Origin: Spirosoma sp. KUDC1026
GTDB taxonomy: Bacteria > Bacteroidota > Bacteroidia > Cytophagales > Spirosomataceae
Direction: 5' to 3'
DNA length: 64,000 nucleotides
NCBI RefSeq assembly: GCF_013375035.1
Contig: NZ_CP056032.1
Span: forward strand, 1,224,001-1,288,000
Numbering within the stretch: position 1 is the stretch's first letter; every line of letters starts with the position of its first letter. The translations under genes and the position numbers were made by a program. Under the pieces are notes generated by a model that made no database searches, was not told where the DNA came from, and worked only from the letters and a program-made list of their open reading frames with translations. Positions 42,425 through 50,681 of this stretch are shown here, in pieces.

Positions 42425-42985
42425 GTGAAACCCACTCGACTGGCAGATGAGCAACTCGTTGCCTGCTATCAACAAACTAGTGATGAAGATTGCTTCGAAA
42501 TGCTTTATCAGCGCTACGTTGGCAAAGTGTATCAGAAATGCCTGACCATGACGAAAGATGCTGACCTTGCTGAAGACTACACGCAGGACATCTTTATAAA
42601 AGTCTTTAATAAGATTGACTCTTTTCAGGAGCGATCTAAATTTTCAACCTGGCTCTACTCCATCTCCCATCACTACTGCCTGGATCAGATCCGGGTGGGC
42701 AAACGCATGGTTCATGAGTCCTGGTCGGATACGCTGCAGGACCAGCTTCCCGACGATAATGAAGAGAATATAATGGCAGTACGCCTGAGCGACCTCGGAA
42801 AGCTGTTAGAGGGTATTCCAGTTGAGGAAGTATCATTTCTGCAACTGAAATATGAACAGAACATGTCCATCAGAGACATTGCCAAATTGCATAAACTATC
42901 GGAGAGTGCGGTCAAGATGCGCCTGAAACGAACGCGCGACAGACTCTACGAACGCCATAAAGCGTATCAAAGTAAAGACTGGTAA
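42425..42985 (+). CDS. ECF-type RNA polymerase sigma factor (paralogue of 9018-9620)
   Basis: The 186-residue product starts at GTG 42425. Region 2 is at about residues 25-95 (AEDYTQDIFIKVFNKIDSF, FSTWLYSISHHYCLDQIR) and region 4 at about 120-175 (EEVSFLQLKYEQNMSIRDIAKLHKLSESAVKMRLKR). Motif for motif it resembles the sigma factor encoded at 9018-9620 (shared FSTWLYSI, DQ.R, SAVKMRLKR). It lacks that protein's hydrophobic tail and is not followed by a full-length small partner gene. Transcription must start in the AT-rich upstream spacer. Its regulon is unknown; the next gene is a small lipoprotein. Confidence 0.92.
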   Translation: MKPTRLADEQLVACYQQTSDEDCFEMLYQRYVGKVYQKCLTMTKDADLAEDYTQDIFIKVFNKIDSFQERSKFSTWLYSISHHYCLDQIRVGKRMVHESWSDTLQDQLPDDNEENIMAVRLSDLGKLLEGIPVEEVSFLQLKYEQNMSIRDIAKLHKLSESAVKMRLKRTRDRLYERHKAYQSKDW

Positions 42986-43017
42986 ACTATACACTCTTGT
43001 AAGGGGGGAGAGCAGCA

Positions 43018-43056
43018 ATGATCGAATTTATTAACATTGAAACCGGACGGGAATAA
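43018..43056 (+). CDS. Possible 12-codon ORF with strong Shine-Dalgarno
   Basis: AAGGGGGGAG (43001-43010) precedes an ATG at 43018 by 7 nt; the frame encodes MIEFINIETGRE and stops at 43056. A strong Shine-Dalgarno is unusual in Bacteroidota. It sits 32 nt after the sigma factor, where the other sigma locus has a 63-residue gene, and could be a truncated relic of that gene or a leader peptide. Translation is unproven. Confidence 0.3.
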   Translation: MIEFINIETGRE

Positions 43057-43204
43057 CTGTACTAGTTGTCCTTTCCGCCTTTGTCTCTCTTTGGGCAGGG
43101 ACGTCTGCGTCCTGTGACACAGAGGTGTAGACGCATTGTTACTAAACGGTAGGTAACCTGTTTGGCTTGCAATGTAGATTAGCACATAAGCTATCTCATT
43201 AATT

Positions 43205-43522
43205 ATGAAGAAGTTACTTGTGTTTGCCGGTCTTTCTGTTGTGTTAAATAGTTGTGCCCGAACAGAGCATTATTATCGAACCGAAACCGCTTATGATCTC
43301 CACACCCGGCGGTCTGATCAGAGCCCAATCCGTACCACAATCCGTCAGGGCGATACACTAGTGAGTAATTCCCGGCTGCGCAATCCAAACGGGCGCTTTG
43401 TTCGGGTACGTCATGGCAACCACGACGGCTACGTACAATTCTGGGGACAGCGCTACCTGTCATCCGCTAAATCTGGCAAGCTGCAACCAGCCAGAAGTAC
43501 TACTATTGCTACTACAAAGTAA
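43205..43522 (+). CDS. Small lipoprotein with SH3-like pattern
   Basis: The 105-residue protein has a lipoprotein signal (LLVFAGLSVVLNSC, Cys17). The mature part has alternating strands with TTIRQGDTLVSNSRLRNPNGRFVRVRHGNHDGYVQFWG, which by eye resembles a short bacterial SH3 domain. Its end is rich in Ser/Thr. No named family was recognised. It lies between the second ECF sigma gene and an esterase gene on the same strand and might be a target of that sigma factor. Confidence 0.7.
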   Translation: MKKLLVFAGLSVVLNSCARTEHYYRTETAYDLHTRRSDQSPIRTTIRQGDTLVSNSRLRNPNGRFVRVRHGNHDGYVQFWGQRYLSSAKSGKLQPARSTTIATTK

Positions 43523-43649
43523 GGCAACGATGGGTTTGTGATAGTCGGTCTCGTAAAGAGTATAAAGCGTAACACATCAGTTTTCTTAGCTAGTAACTAT
43601 ATTTCTGACCCAACCTGCAGTAATATCTGACAGGCTGGGCTACCAAGCT

Positions 43650-44474
43650 ATGAGAAAACTGTTTTTATTCCTGTTCGCGCTGATCGTTGTATCGGCTAAT
43701 GCCCAGCAGACATACACAACACAGACCAATATCCCCTACTATCCGGAGTCGGTTGCAGCTAACGATCCTTACATCAAGTCACAATGTCTGTTAGACATTC
43801 ATTATCCTAAAGGCGCTAAAAACGTAGCGACCATCGTCTGGTTCCACGGGGGTGGTCTGACGGCGGGCCGGAAGGAGATTCCTAAAGCTTTACAGGAGAA
43901 GGGCTACGCTATAATTGGCGTTGGATATCGCCTGTCTCCCAAGGTGAAAGGCCCCGCCTATATTGACGACGCAGCGGCCGCCGTTGCCTGGGCGTTCAAG
44001 CACATTGCAGAATATGGTGGAGACCCAAAGCTGATTTTTGTTTCCGGACATTCGGCGGGTGGGTACCTGGGCATGATGCTGACGCTGGATAAGTCATACC
44101 TGGCGCGTTATGATCTCGATGCCAACCGTATTGCGGGCCTCATCCCGTTCAGCGGTCAGGCGATTACTCATTTCACGATCCGCCAGGAGCAGGGCATCAA
44201 AGACACACAGCCCACCATCGATAAATATTCGCCCCTATACCACGTCCGGGCCGACGCTCCCCCAATGCTGCTTATCACGGGCGACGCCGAGATGGAATTA
44301 CTTGGACGCTACGAGGAAAACGCGTACCTGAACCGGATGATGAAGCTGGCGGGGCATCAGCGTACCCGGCTTTTTCAGTTACAGGGCTACGACCACGGTG
44401 GTATGGCCGAACCGGCTTTTCCCCTACTGCTTAAAGAGGTAGCAGCACGGCTGAAAGAGTTGATGAGTAAATAA
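43650..44474 (+). CDS. Secreted alpha/beta-hydrolase (esterase/lipase-like)
   Basis: The 274-residue enzyme has a signal peptide (LFLFLFALIVVSANAQ). It shows the oxyanion-hole motif HGGG at residues 66-69, the nucleophile elbow GHSAGG with Ser135, an acid in the TGDAEME segment and the catalytic His in YDHGGM near the C-terminus. This matches the BD-FAE/carboxylesterase group acting on acyl esters, for example of polysaccharides. It is probably periplasmic. The gene appears to be transcribed alone. Confidence 0.9.
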   Translation: MRKLFLFLFALIVVSANAQQTYTTQTNIPYYPESVAANDPYIKSQCLLDIHYPKGAKNVATIVWFHGGGLTAGRKEIPKALQEKGYAIIGVGYRLSPKVKGPAYIDDAAAAVAWAFKHIAEYGGDPKLIFVSGHSAGGYLGMMLTLDKSYLARYDLDANRIAGLIPFSGQAITHFTIRQEQGIKDTQPTIDKYSPLYHVRADAPPMLLITGDAEMELLGRYEENAYLNRMMKLAGHQRTRLFQLQGYDHGGMAEPAFPLLLKEVAARLKELMSK

Positions 44475-44597
44475 AAAATACTGTGCCGGGAGATCAGTGC
44501 TGAGTCCGGTCTGAGAAGTAAACCGAAGCCGATTTGCAGGCTACCATGCCGAACTAGCTGTGAAAATCTTTGTACATTAGCCTAAATCAACGAGGTT

Positions 44598-45206
44598 ATG
44601 GCAACAGAAATGGTAGCTCCGGAACTTGACGCAGCACAACAACCTATTCCGTCGTATCTGATTTACGAAACGCTCAACGGAAGACCTCTCTATCGTAAAG
44701 GGTACAAGGATGTATTGGCTAACCGAAAGACTCCTGGTGAAATTACGGGTTGTCGTTATCTACAGGCAATCATTGTCTCTGCGTTATACCTGTATTTAGG
44801 CACTCAAACAGATCGTAAGAAGTATTGGGTTGTCACCAATGAGCCTGGCCTACACATTCAACTGGGTGATAATCTGTCCAACGACATTGCTTTTTACCTT
44901 AAACAGGACGTAACGGTTAAAGGCAAGTTTTTTGACGTAGCGCCAAAGGTTGTTGTAGAGGTAGACATCAAGGTTGACTTCGAGGCATTTCCGGCAAAAG
45001 CAATGGATTATGTCTATGAGAAAACACAGGCCATGCTCGACTTCGGTACGGAACGCGTCATCTGGATAACGACCCAATCGCGGAAAGTGCTGGTAGCAAC
45101 GCAGGGTGAAACCTGGCTGACCCTTAACTGGGACGCTACCATTCCTGTACTCGACGACGTAACGCTGACTATTGCAGACGTACTGACCGAAGAAGGGGTA
45201 ATCTAG
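44598..45206 (+). CDS. Uma2-family (PD-(D/E)XK fold) protein
   Basis: The 202-residue protein has the Uma2 arrangement: an N-terminal YLIYETLNGRPLYRKGYKDV segment, the DISF-like SNDIAFYLKQDV motif with its Asp, and the PKVVVEVDIKVDF strand carrying Glu and Lys of a PD-(D/E)XK site. IWITTQSRKVLV follows near the end. Uma2 proteins are abundant in Cyanobacteria and Bacteroidota and have no proven role; nuclease activity is inferred from the fold. It ends 3 nt before the convergent rsgA stop codon. A 6-bp hairpin (45197-45214) spans both stops. Confidence 0.85.
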   Translation: MATEMVAPELDAAQQPIPSYLIYETLNGRPLYRKGYKDVLANRKTPGEITGCRYLQAIIVSALYLYLGTQTDRKKYWVVTNEPGLHIQLGDNLSNDIAFYLKQDVTVKGKFFDVAPKVVVEVDIKVDFEAFPAKAMDYVYEKTQAMLDFGTERVIWITTQSRKVLVATQGETWLTLNWDATIPVLDDVTLTIADVLTEEGVI

Positions 45207-45209
45207 TAA

Positions 45210-46139
45210 TTACCGCCGGTTGTCCCCCCCCTCCATCATGCTTAGGTAGCTCATGTAGCGACTTTCGGCGATTTCGTCTTCGGCAACGGCTTCCTTAATA
45301 GCACAGCCTGGTTCGTTGAGGTGCAGGCAGTTATGGAAACGGCATTGATTCAGCCGGTCGCGCATTTCGGGGAAGTAATGGCCAATCTCTTCTTTTGATG
45401 TGTCCATTAGCCCCAGTTCTTTAATACCGGGCGTATCGATGATGAACGTATCGGGAGTCAGTTCAAACATCTCCGCGAAGGTGGTCGTGTGAACACCTTT
45501 ATTGGCGAACGTAGACACTTCGTTGGTACGTAGGTTCAGGTCGGGGGAAACCGCGTTTACGAGCGATGATTTGCCAACGCCCGAGTGGCCCGATAGTAAC
45601 GTTACCTTGTGGTCGAGCAACTGCCGGAAGTTTTCGACACCTTCACCCTCAGTAGCCGAAGTTACCAGGCACTGATAGCCAATACGTTCGTAGATGTCGA
45701 TAATCTCCTGCTGATAGACCAGCCCCTCGTCGTTCAGAATATCGCTTTTGTTGAAGACAATCGTCGTGGGAATCCGGAACGACTCGGCGGAAACTAGAAA
45801 CCGGTCAATGAATCCTAGGGACGTACGCGGCATGGCCAGTGTGGCCAGCAAAACGGCCTGGTCGATATTGGCTGCCAGGATATGACCGTGCGCGGTTTTG
45901 TGGACCGACTGGCGGATAATGTAATTCTCGCGGGGCGCAATGTCGGTGATGATGGCGGTGTTTTCGGCCTCGTCTTCAACGTCAAACGTAACCCGGTCGC
46001 CCACGGCAATCGGGTTGGTCACCTTCAGTCCTTTAATTTTAAACTTGCCCTTAAGTCGTCCCTGAAAAATATGCCCGTCCGTATTACGAACGTCATACCA
46101 GGAGCCAGTCGAGCGGAGGATTAAGCCAGTGTGTGACAA
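45210..46139 (-). CDS. rsgA: Ribosome small subunit-dependent GTPase A
   Basis: RsgA checks late assembly of the 30S subunit. The 309-residue protein has the N-terminal OB fold and a circularly permuted GTPase domain. Motif G4 NKSD (130-133) comes before G1 GHSGVGKSS (184-192) and G3 DTPG. The C-terminal zinc-binding motif is CRFHNCLHLNEPGC. Length and order are typical. The kdtA gene lies upstream on the same strand with inverted repeat B between them, so both may share a transcript. Confidence 0.96.
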   Translation of the reverse strand: MSHTGLILRSTGSWYDVRNTDGHIFQGRLKGKFKIKGLKVTNPIAVGDRVTFDVEDEAENTAIITDIAPRENYIIRQSVHKTAHGHILAANIDQAVLLATLAMPRTSLGFIDRFLVSAESFRIPTTIVFNKSDILNDEGLVYQQEIIDIYERIGYQCLVTSATEGEGVENFRQLLDHKVTLLSGHSGVGKSSLVNAVSPDLNLRTNEVSTFANKGVHTTTFAEMFELTPDTFIIDTPGIKELGLMDTSKEEIGHYFPEMRDRLNQCRFHNCLHLNEPGCAIKEAVAEDEIAESRYMSYLSMMEGGDNRR

Positions 46140-46140
46140 G

Positions 46141-46247
46141 GAATCAAAGAGTGAAAGAGTGAAAGAGTGAAAGAGTGAAACCGGGGCGGAGCCAAGAGCG
46201 ATTGTTGATTGCTTTCTCTCTTTTACTCTTTCACTCTTTCGCTAAGC
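46141..46247. repeat. Purine-heptamer inverted repeat, copy B (kdtA/rsgA)
   Basis: The left arm (46144-46179) carries four tandem GAAAGAGT-type heptamers; the right arm (46213-46247) is their pyrimidine complement (CTCTTTTACTCTTTCACTCTTTCG). About 33 bases lie between. The kdtA stop codon and its last codons (SERVKE) lie inside the right arm, as in copy A at murE. Confidence 0.8.
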
Positions 46248-47476
46248 AGTAATGCTGCTGTTATCTGCATAACCTTTGCCGTCGCACCAATGTTCCGCTG
46301 GACGTAAGCGCGGCTAATATGGGCGGCCTCTGCCTGGCTGATATACTGTTTGTTGAACGCCTGAATAAAGGTTTCGGTATCGCGTACGGGGAAGGCCGCT
46401 CCCTCGGCAACCAGATCAACGGCCTCCTGAAACTTGATATAGCTGGGACCGAAAAACAAGGGCATCCCGAACGTAGCGGCTTCCAGAATGTTATGAAGCC
46501 CTTTACCAAAGGCTCCGCCGATGTACGCAAACTCGCCGTACTGGTATAACGACGACAGCATACCCACGTTGTCGATGAAAAGAATGTCTGCTGCGGAAAC
46601 AGTCAGCTCGTCGGTTTGCGAAAAACGAACGGATGGTTTCGTTAACTGAACTCGCCAACGCTCAATCTCCTCTTCGTGCACATCGTGTGGCGCAATGATA
46701 ACTTTTAATGGTTGATTGAACTGATTCAGAAAGGGAATCAGTATGTCCATATCCGACTGCCAGGCGCTGCCGACAACGAGCAGGGGCAGGCTATCCTTAA
46801 ACGCCTGCGCAATAGGAATTGCTTTTTTGGCTTCAGCTACCTGCGCTACGCGGTCAAAGCGGGTATCTCCCGCCAATGTTACGTTCGTAACGCCAATACG
46901 TTGCAGTAAGCCGACCGATTCCTGATTCTGGACCAAGATGTGATCAAAATAACTCAGCAGATTCCGGTAGAACGTACCGTGGGGTTTAAAAAATAATTGG
47001 TCGGGGCGGAAGATGGCCGAGAAAGAAATAACCGGTATGCGAGCCGCTTTCAGTTCGCGGAGGTAGTTATACCAGAATTCGTATTTAATGAAAAACGCGA
47101 TCTGGGGACTGACCAACTGGACAAACTCGCGGGCGTTGGCGGGTGTGTCGGCGGGCAGGTAAAGGATGTAATCTGCTCCGGCGTAGTTTTTACGAATTTC
47201 ATACCCGGAAGGAGAGAAGAATGTGAGCAGTATCTTATATGTGGGATACTGCTGGCGGAATGCTTCCATCACTGGACGACCCTGTTCAAACTCACCCAGC
47301 GAAGCCGCGTGGAACCAGGCAATCGGAGCGGTGTTGCCTGCTAACTTCTGCGTTAGCGCATCGGCCCAGTTTTGCCGGCCTTCGACCCACTGCTTCGCTT
47401 TGGGATTGAAGGGGGTTACCAGTCGCAGCAAGGTCTGGTACGCAAAGATGCCGGTGTTATAAAAGCTCGAAAACAA
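46223..47476 (-). CDS. kdtA: 3-deoxy-D-manno-octulosonic acid transferase
   Basis: KdtA (WaaA) adds Kdo to lipid A precursor at the inner face of the inner membrane, a step of lipopolysaccharide synthesis. The 417-residue protein has the family's IAWFHAASLGEFEQGRPV, LLTFFSPSGYEIRKN, FFIKYEFWYNYLREL and LLVVGSAWQSDMD motifs. The C-terminal nucleotide-sugar region has IGGAFGKGLHNILEAATFGMP followed by FGPSYIKFQEA. The N-terminal hydrophobic stretch is consistent with membrane association. A TAnnTTTG promoter candidate lies just upstream. The C-terminal residues are encoded by repeat B. Confidence 0.95.
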   Translation of the reverse strand: MFSSFYNTGIFAYQTLLRLVTPFNPKAKQWVEGRQNWADALTQKLAGNTAPIAWFHAASLGEFEQGRPVMEAFRQQYPTYKILLTFFSPSGYEIRKNYAGADYILYLPADTPANAREFVQLVSPQIAFFIKYEFWYNYLRELKAARIPVISFSAIFRPDQLFFKPHGTFYRNLLSYFDHILVQNQESVGLLQRIGVTNVTLAGDTRFDRVAQVAEAKKAIPIAQAFKDSLPLLVVGSAWQSDMDILIPFLNQFNQPLKVIIAPHDVHEEEIERWRVQLTKPSVRFSQTDELTVSAADILFIDNVGMLSSLYQYGEFAYIGGAFGKGLHNILEAATFGMPLFFGPSYIKFQEAVDLVAEGAAFPVRDTETFIQAFNKQYISQAEAAHISRAYVQRNIGATAKVMQITAALLLSERVKE

Positions 47477-47493
47477 GCCAATACGCGGTTGGT

Positions 47494-47532
47494 TATAGAC
47501 AAAGCTACAAACTCACGGCTAAACCACCCCAA
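47494..47532 (-). promoter_or_regulatory. Candidate kdtA promoter
   Basis: On the minus strand TAGCTTTG (47507-47500) matches TAnnTTTG, with a TTG (47532-47530) 22 nt upstream. The start would be near 47494, 18 nt before the kdtA ATG. Confidence 0.45.
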
Positions 47533-47534
47533 CT

Positions 47535-47843
47535 ATGCAAAGTTATGATACGCTTGTCGAAGCGCTGGACGGACTCCGTCAGCAGGGCTTCACGCAGGAT
47601 TACAACCTGAAAGAAGATCGTCTGAAATGTCAGCAAACTAGCCTTGAACTGCATCCGGCCGATTTCGAAATTGTTGACGTGTACCGATTCGAAGGAATGA
47701 CCGACCCCGACGATGAAACGGTTCTGTACGCCATAAAAGCAAAAGACGGTCAGAGAGGAACACTGGTCGATGCGTATGGCGCGTATGCAGAAGCGATCTC
47801 GCCCGAAATGGCCGAAAAGCTGTCAGTGCGTCCAGGTAAGTAA
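47535..47843 (+). CDS. Small conserved Bacteroidota protein
   Basis: The 102-residue soluble protein contains LHPADFEIVDVYRFEGMTDPDDETVLYAI and GTLVDAYGAYAEAISPEM. This matches a widespread Bacteroidota family that databases often name phosphoribosylpyrophosphate synthetase. It is far too short for that enzyme and has no PRPP-binding loop, so the name is misleading. An early cysteine (LKCQQT) is conserved in relatives as I remember them. It is divergent from kdtA and 57 nt upstream of the ytxJ-like gene. The function is unknown. Confidence 0.8.
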   Translation: MQSYDTLVEALDGLRQQGFTQDYNLKEDRLKCQQTSLELHPADFEIVDVYRFEGMTDPDDETVLYAIKAKDGQRGTLVDAYGAYAEAISPEMAEKLSVRPGK

Positions 47844-47900
47844 CGAACTTTTTGCCACATGAAATGATTTAGTTATTTACAGATTACGTGTCGCTATACG

Positions 47901-48230
47901 ATGAACTGGAACAAACTAAACAGCGATAGCCAACTCGCTGCAATCAAAGAAGAGTCAGAAAATCAACCCGTACTGATTTTTAAGCACAGCACGACCTGCT
48001 CGATTAGTGCGATGGCGCTGAGCCGTATGGAACGGAACTGGAACGAGCAGCTTGGGGTCAAACCGTATTACCTCGATTTGCTGGCTAACCGGGCTATCTC
48101 GAATAAAATCGTCACGGAATTTGGTGTCGATCATGAATCACCTCAGGTGCTGTTGATCCGTAATGGCGAGTGCGTCTACGATGCGTCGCACATGTCGATC
48201 TCGTTCGCCGGGCTGCAGCAGGCGGTATAA
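47901..48230 (+). CDS. ytxJ: Bacillithiol system redox-active protein YtxJ-like
   Basis: The 109-residue protein has a thioredoxin-like fold pattern with a monothiol site (HSTTCSISAMAL, Cys33) and PQVLLIRNGECVYDASH after the expected cis-Pro strand. This is the YtxJ/DUF2847 family, linked to bacillithiol in Bacillota and Bacteroidota. It would act in the cytoplasm to reduce or bacillithiolate proteins. It ends at repeat D, convergent with folB. Confidence 0.88.
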   Translation: MNWNKLNSDSQLAAIKEESENQPVLIFKHSTTCSISAMALSRMERNWNEQLGVKPYYLDLLANRAISNKIVTEFGVDHESPQVLLIRNGECVYDASHMSISFAGLQQAV

Positions 48231-48330
48231 AAAAAGAGGAGGAAAGGGAGGAGAGGGACGAAAGGAGATAAGCAGACTTACTTTTGCTTTCCCTTTATCC
48301 CCTCTCCTCCCTTTCCTCTTTTTATCCTCT
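48230..48330. repeat. Purine-rich inverted repeat, copy D, diverged (ytxJ/folB)
   Basis: The left arm (48230-48275) is all purine-rich and the right arm (48283-48330) pyrimidine-rich. They share a perfect 15-bp core, AAAGGGAGGAGAGGG at 48243-48257 and its complement at 48300-48314. It is less regular than copies A-C but has the same build and lies between convergent genes, covering the end of folB. It can serve as a two-way terminator. Confidence 0.7.
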
Positions 48331-48672
48331 CAAAGTTATCCTCGCCCGATGGCAGACGCCACCGATGGGTGGGTTGAATTTGGAAACGCCTACTTCAACG
48401 GACTGGAGCGTGGGATAGACTCCGCGAATTTCCTGGATGATCCGGTGGGCGACGTGTTCGAGCAGGCGGGCGGGTTGTTTCATTACGTCAGCCGTTATCC
48501 GGTATAACACTTCGTAATTGACCGTAGCGCTCAGCCGATCCTGCTCGGCGGCTTCCAGAAAGTTGGCCGTAACCGTAATGTCTACCGAATATTTATTGCC
48601 AATCTTCTGCTCCTCGTCGTAAAAGCCGTGGTAGGAAAAAAACTCGAGTCCTTCCAGACTAATGGTTCCCAT
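48322..48672 (-). CDS. folB: Dihydroneopterin aldolase
   Basis: FolB cleaves 7,8-dihydroneopterin to 6-hydroxymethyl-dihydropterin and glycolaldehyde in folate synthesis. The 116-residue protein has LEGLEFFSYHGFYDEEQKIGNKYSVDI at the start with the catalytic tyrosine and histidine, ATVNYEVLYRI in the middle, and the lysine-bearing SVEVGVSKFNPPIGG near the end. The length is normal for this small octameric enzyme. It is 12 nt downstream of the DivIVA-like gene on the same strand, so the two are probably co-transcribed, without an obvious functional link. Confidence 0.95.
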   Translation of the reverse strand: MGTISLEGLEFFSYHGFYDEEQKIGNKYSVDITVTANFLEAAEQDRLSATVNYEVLYRITADVMKQPARLLEHVAHRIIQEIRGVYPTLQSVEVGVSKFNPPIGGVCHRARITLRG

Positions 48673-48684
48673 AAAAACTGGCGA

Positions 48685-49593
48685 CTAGATCTGATCGAAG
48701 AAAGATCCTCCCCGCTGTGGCGCTGGCGCCGGTTCGGGCGTTGATTCCGATTTAGGGTCTTCCGTTACGTCCGACGTATTAACCTCGGCTAATACCGATT
48801 CAGGAGCTGTCTGTGTCTGGTCGAGCGATGTTTCCGGATCGGTTGACTCTAATTTTTCTTCAGGCGGCTCACTGCCACTACTATTGGTTACCGGGATGGA
48901 CTCCGGGATCGACGTTTCCCGCTCGGTCAGTGGTGGTAAGTCGTCTACCGGATCGGGAGCGGGAAGGGCTGCTACGGGCGCTTCGTAATCCGGTTTATTT
49001 AAACTGGCTGCCTGCTCTTTATCGACCGTGATCTGCTCGACTACTTCGTCGATCTTTCCTTTCAGATCCTGCTGAGCAAACTTCTTTTCAAATCGATCAA
49101 CGCTGTCGATGGCGTTGTTGGCCATCTGACGAATCTGCGTGGTCAGGCTTTCTTTATAACCTTCCAGGGCCTTGAAATCATTTTCAATGACTTTCAGGTC
49201 GTTCAGAATATTATCCTTTAGAAATCGGGATTGATTTTCAGCGTCCTGTACCATCAGGACTGACCGTTTGCGGGCGTCGGCCAGAAGATCATCGGCTTTT
49301 TGACGAGCTTCGCCCAGGTATTGCTCAGCCGCTTTGTTCGCCTGCTCAGTAATTTGAGTGCTGGTATCTTCGGCGGTTTTCAGCGTCCGGAACAGCGTCA
49401 TTTCTACTTCTTTCAGCTTGCCCAGCTCTTTTTCGGCCAGTTCAAGCTGCATTTTCAACATTTTATAGTCATTCGTTACCCGCTCCCATTCCTGAGAAAG
49501 CGAGATCAAGAACGAGTCGACATCTTCGGGTTTGTAACCGCGCAACCCTTTCTCGAACGTATGCTGCCGGATTTCAATGGGCGTAATTTTCAT
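48685..49593 (-). CDS. DivIVA-domain coiled-coil protein
   Basis: The 302-residue protein starts with the DivIVA membrane-binding and early coiled-coil domain (ITPIEIRQHTFEKGLRGYKP then EDVDSFLISLSQEWE). Long coiled coils run to about residue 190, and the last 110 residues are an acidic Pro/Thr/Glu-rich tail. DivIVA proteins sense negatively curved membrane at poles and septa. Homologues occur in Bacteroidota without the polar-growth role known in Actinobacteria. It lies upstream of folB. The protein may scaffold division or gliding machinery; the precise role is unknown. Confidence 0.88.
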   Translation of the reverse strand: MKITPIEIRQHTFEKGLRGYKPEDVDSFLISLSQEWERVTNDYKMLKMQLELAEKELGKLKEVEMTLFRTLKTAEDTSTQITEQANKAAEQYLGEARQKADDLLADARKRSVLMVQDAENQSRFLKDNILNDLKVIENDFKALEGYKESLTTQIRQMANNAIDSVDRFEKKFAQQDLKGKIDEVVEQITVDKEQAASLNKPDYEAPVAALPAPDPVDDLPPLTERETSIPESIPVTNSSGSEPPEEKLESTDPETSLDQTQTAPESVLAEVNTSDVTEDPKSESTPEPAPAPQRGGSFFDQI

Positions 49594-49712
49594 TGGTGCG
49601 CTTCGGAGTTTAATCTACTGATATTTATCTGACGGTGGTGAAATAACGTCCTTATTATGGATTTTACAAAAAAATGCAAGGATACATGCTATTTTCTGTA
49701 AGAACGGGGGGA

Positions 49713-50612
49713 TCAGTCCAGTTTCCAGACGGAGATAGTTCGGTCGTCGCTCCCAGAGAGTAAGCGCTGCGGGTCAGTGGTCCAGAGCAGTTTGTTTATG
49801 GATGTACCGTGACCAGCATGCCGGGCCCGGTCAACCACTTTCAGCAAACGGTATGTATCGGCATCCCAGATCTTGATGGATTTGTCCATGCTGGCCGTGG
49901 CCACAAGCGAACCATCCGGACTGAAGGCGACATGATTGATGGCAAACATATGGGCTACAATATCCTGGTGCAGTACATACTCTCGTTCAGTGTCCCATAT
50001 TTTCAGGTGCGCATCCCGACCCGCCGATAGCAGAAACCGGAAATTGGGGGAATAAGCCAGCGTAAAAACAGAATTTGTGTGACCAGAAAGAATCCGCTTT
50101 AAGTCAAGCGTTTCAAGGTCGAAAATGCGGATCGTATGATCGCTGTAGCCAACGGCCAGTTCCCGTTCAACGGGGTTGATGGCTATACTGCGGGCCGACT
50201 GATTCGACGCTTTCAAATGCTTCCGAACGGCCAGCTGATCGGTATCCAGCACGATGACAACGCCATCGGACAGAGCAATGAAAGCATTCGTTTTATAGAA
50301 GGCAATGTCGAAAATGGCTGCCGAAGTTAGCTTGACAGAAGCTGCCTCCTGTTTGGTTTCGGGGTCGATCAGGTGAACCCCTTCGTAATTTTGCCCGACC
50401 CATAACAGACCGGAGACCGGATGACGGGCCAGGGCATAGACCGAGGCTGGAACACGGGCAACCAGCTCGCCCAGATCGGGACGATTCAACTGCCAGCGTA
50501 CGACCAGGCCGTCTCCCCCCGCCGAGAAAAAATGATCGGGTTTCGAATCGCCCGCGAGCGTGTAGACGCAGTCGGTATGACCCCCGAACGTATCAATTTT
50601 TTGAACAATCAT
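49713..50612 (-). CDS. WD40-repeat protein
   Basis: The start is set at the ATG 50612; the frame extends to 50690 but that part is basic and non-conserved. The 299-residue product holds about seven WD40 blades with GHTDCVYTLAGD, SAGGDGLVVRWQL, GYSDHTIRIFDLETL, GHTNSVFTLAYSP, SAGRDAHLKIWDTE, ASMDKSIKIWDADTYR and SGSDDRTISVWKLD. It forms a single cytoplasmic beta-propeller for protein binding; no enzymatic domain is attached. It is divergent from the phosphopantetheinyl transferase gene. Confidence 0.92.
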   Translation of the reverse strand: MIVQKIDTFGGHTDCVYTLAGDSKPDHFFSAGGDGLVVRWQLNRPDLGELVARVPASVYALARHPVSGLLWVGQNYEGVHLIDPETKQEAASVKLTSAAIFDIAFYKTNAFIALSDGVVIVLDTDQLAVRKHLKASNQSARSIAINPVERELAVGYSDHTIRIFDLETLDLKRILSGHTNSVFTLAYSPNFRFLLSAGRDAHLKIWDTEREYVLHQDIVAHMFAINHVAFSPDGSLVATASMDKSIKIWDADTYRLLKVVDRARHAGHGTSINKLLWTTDPQRLLSGSDDRTISVWKLD

Positions 50613-50681
50613 ACCGGCGTAACACGCAAAGCCCGGTTTTCGGCACCACGCCCGTAAACTTCCTGAACGTATCTTGCGTTG

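Noticed and set aside
46141-46247. Tandem heptamers considered as a CRISPR array
   Set aside because: Units are 7 nt with no spacers and are arranged as an inverted repeat; no cas genes in the window.
47535-47843. Naming the 102-aa protein phosphoribosylpyrophosphate synthetase
   Set aside because: The protein is one third of the needed length and has no PRPP loop; the common database name appears wrong.
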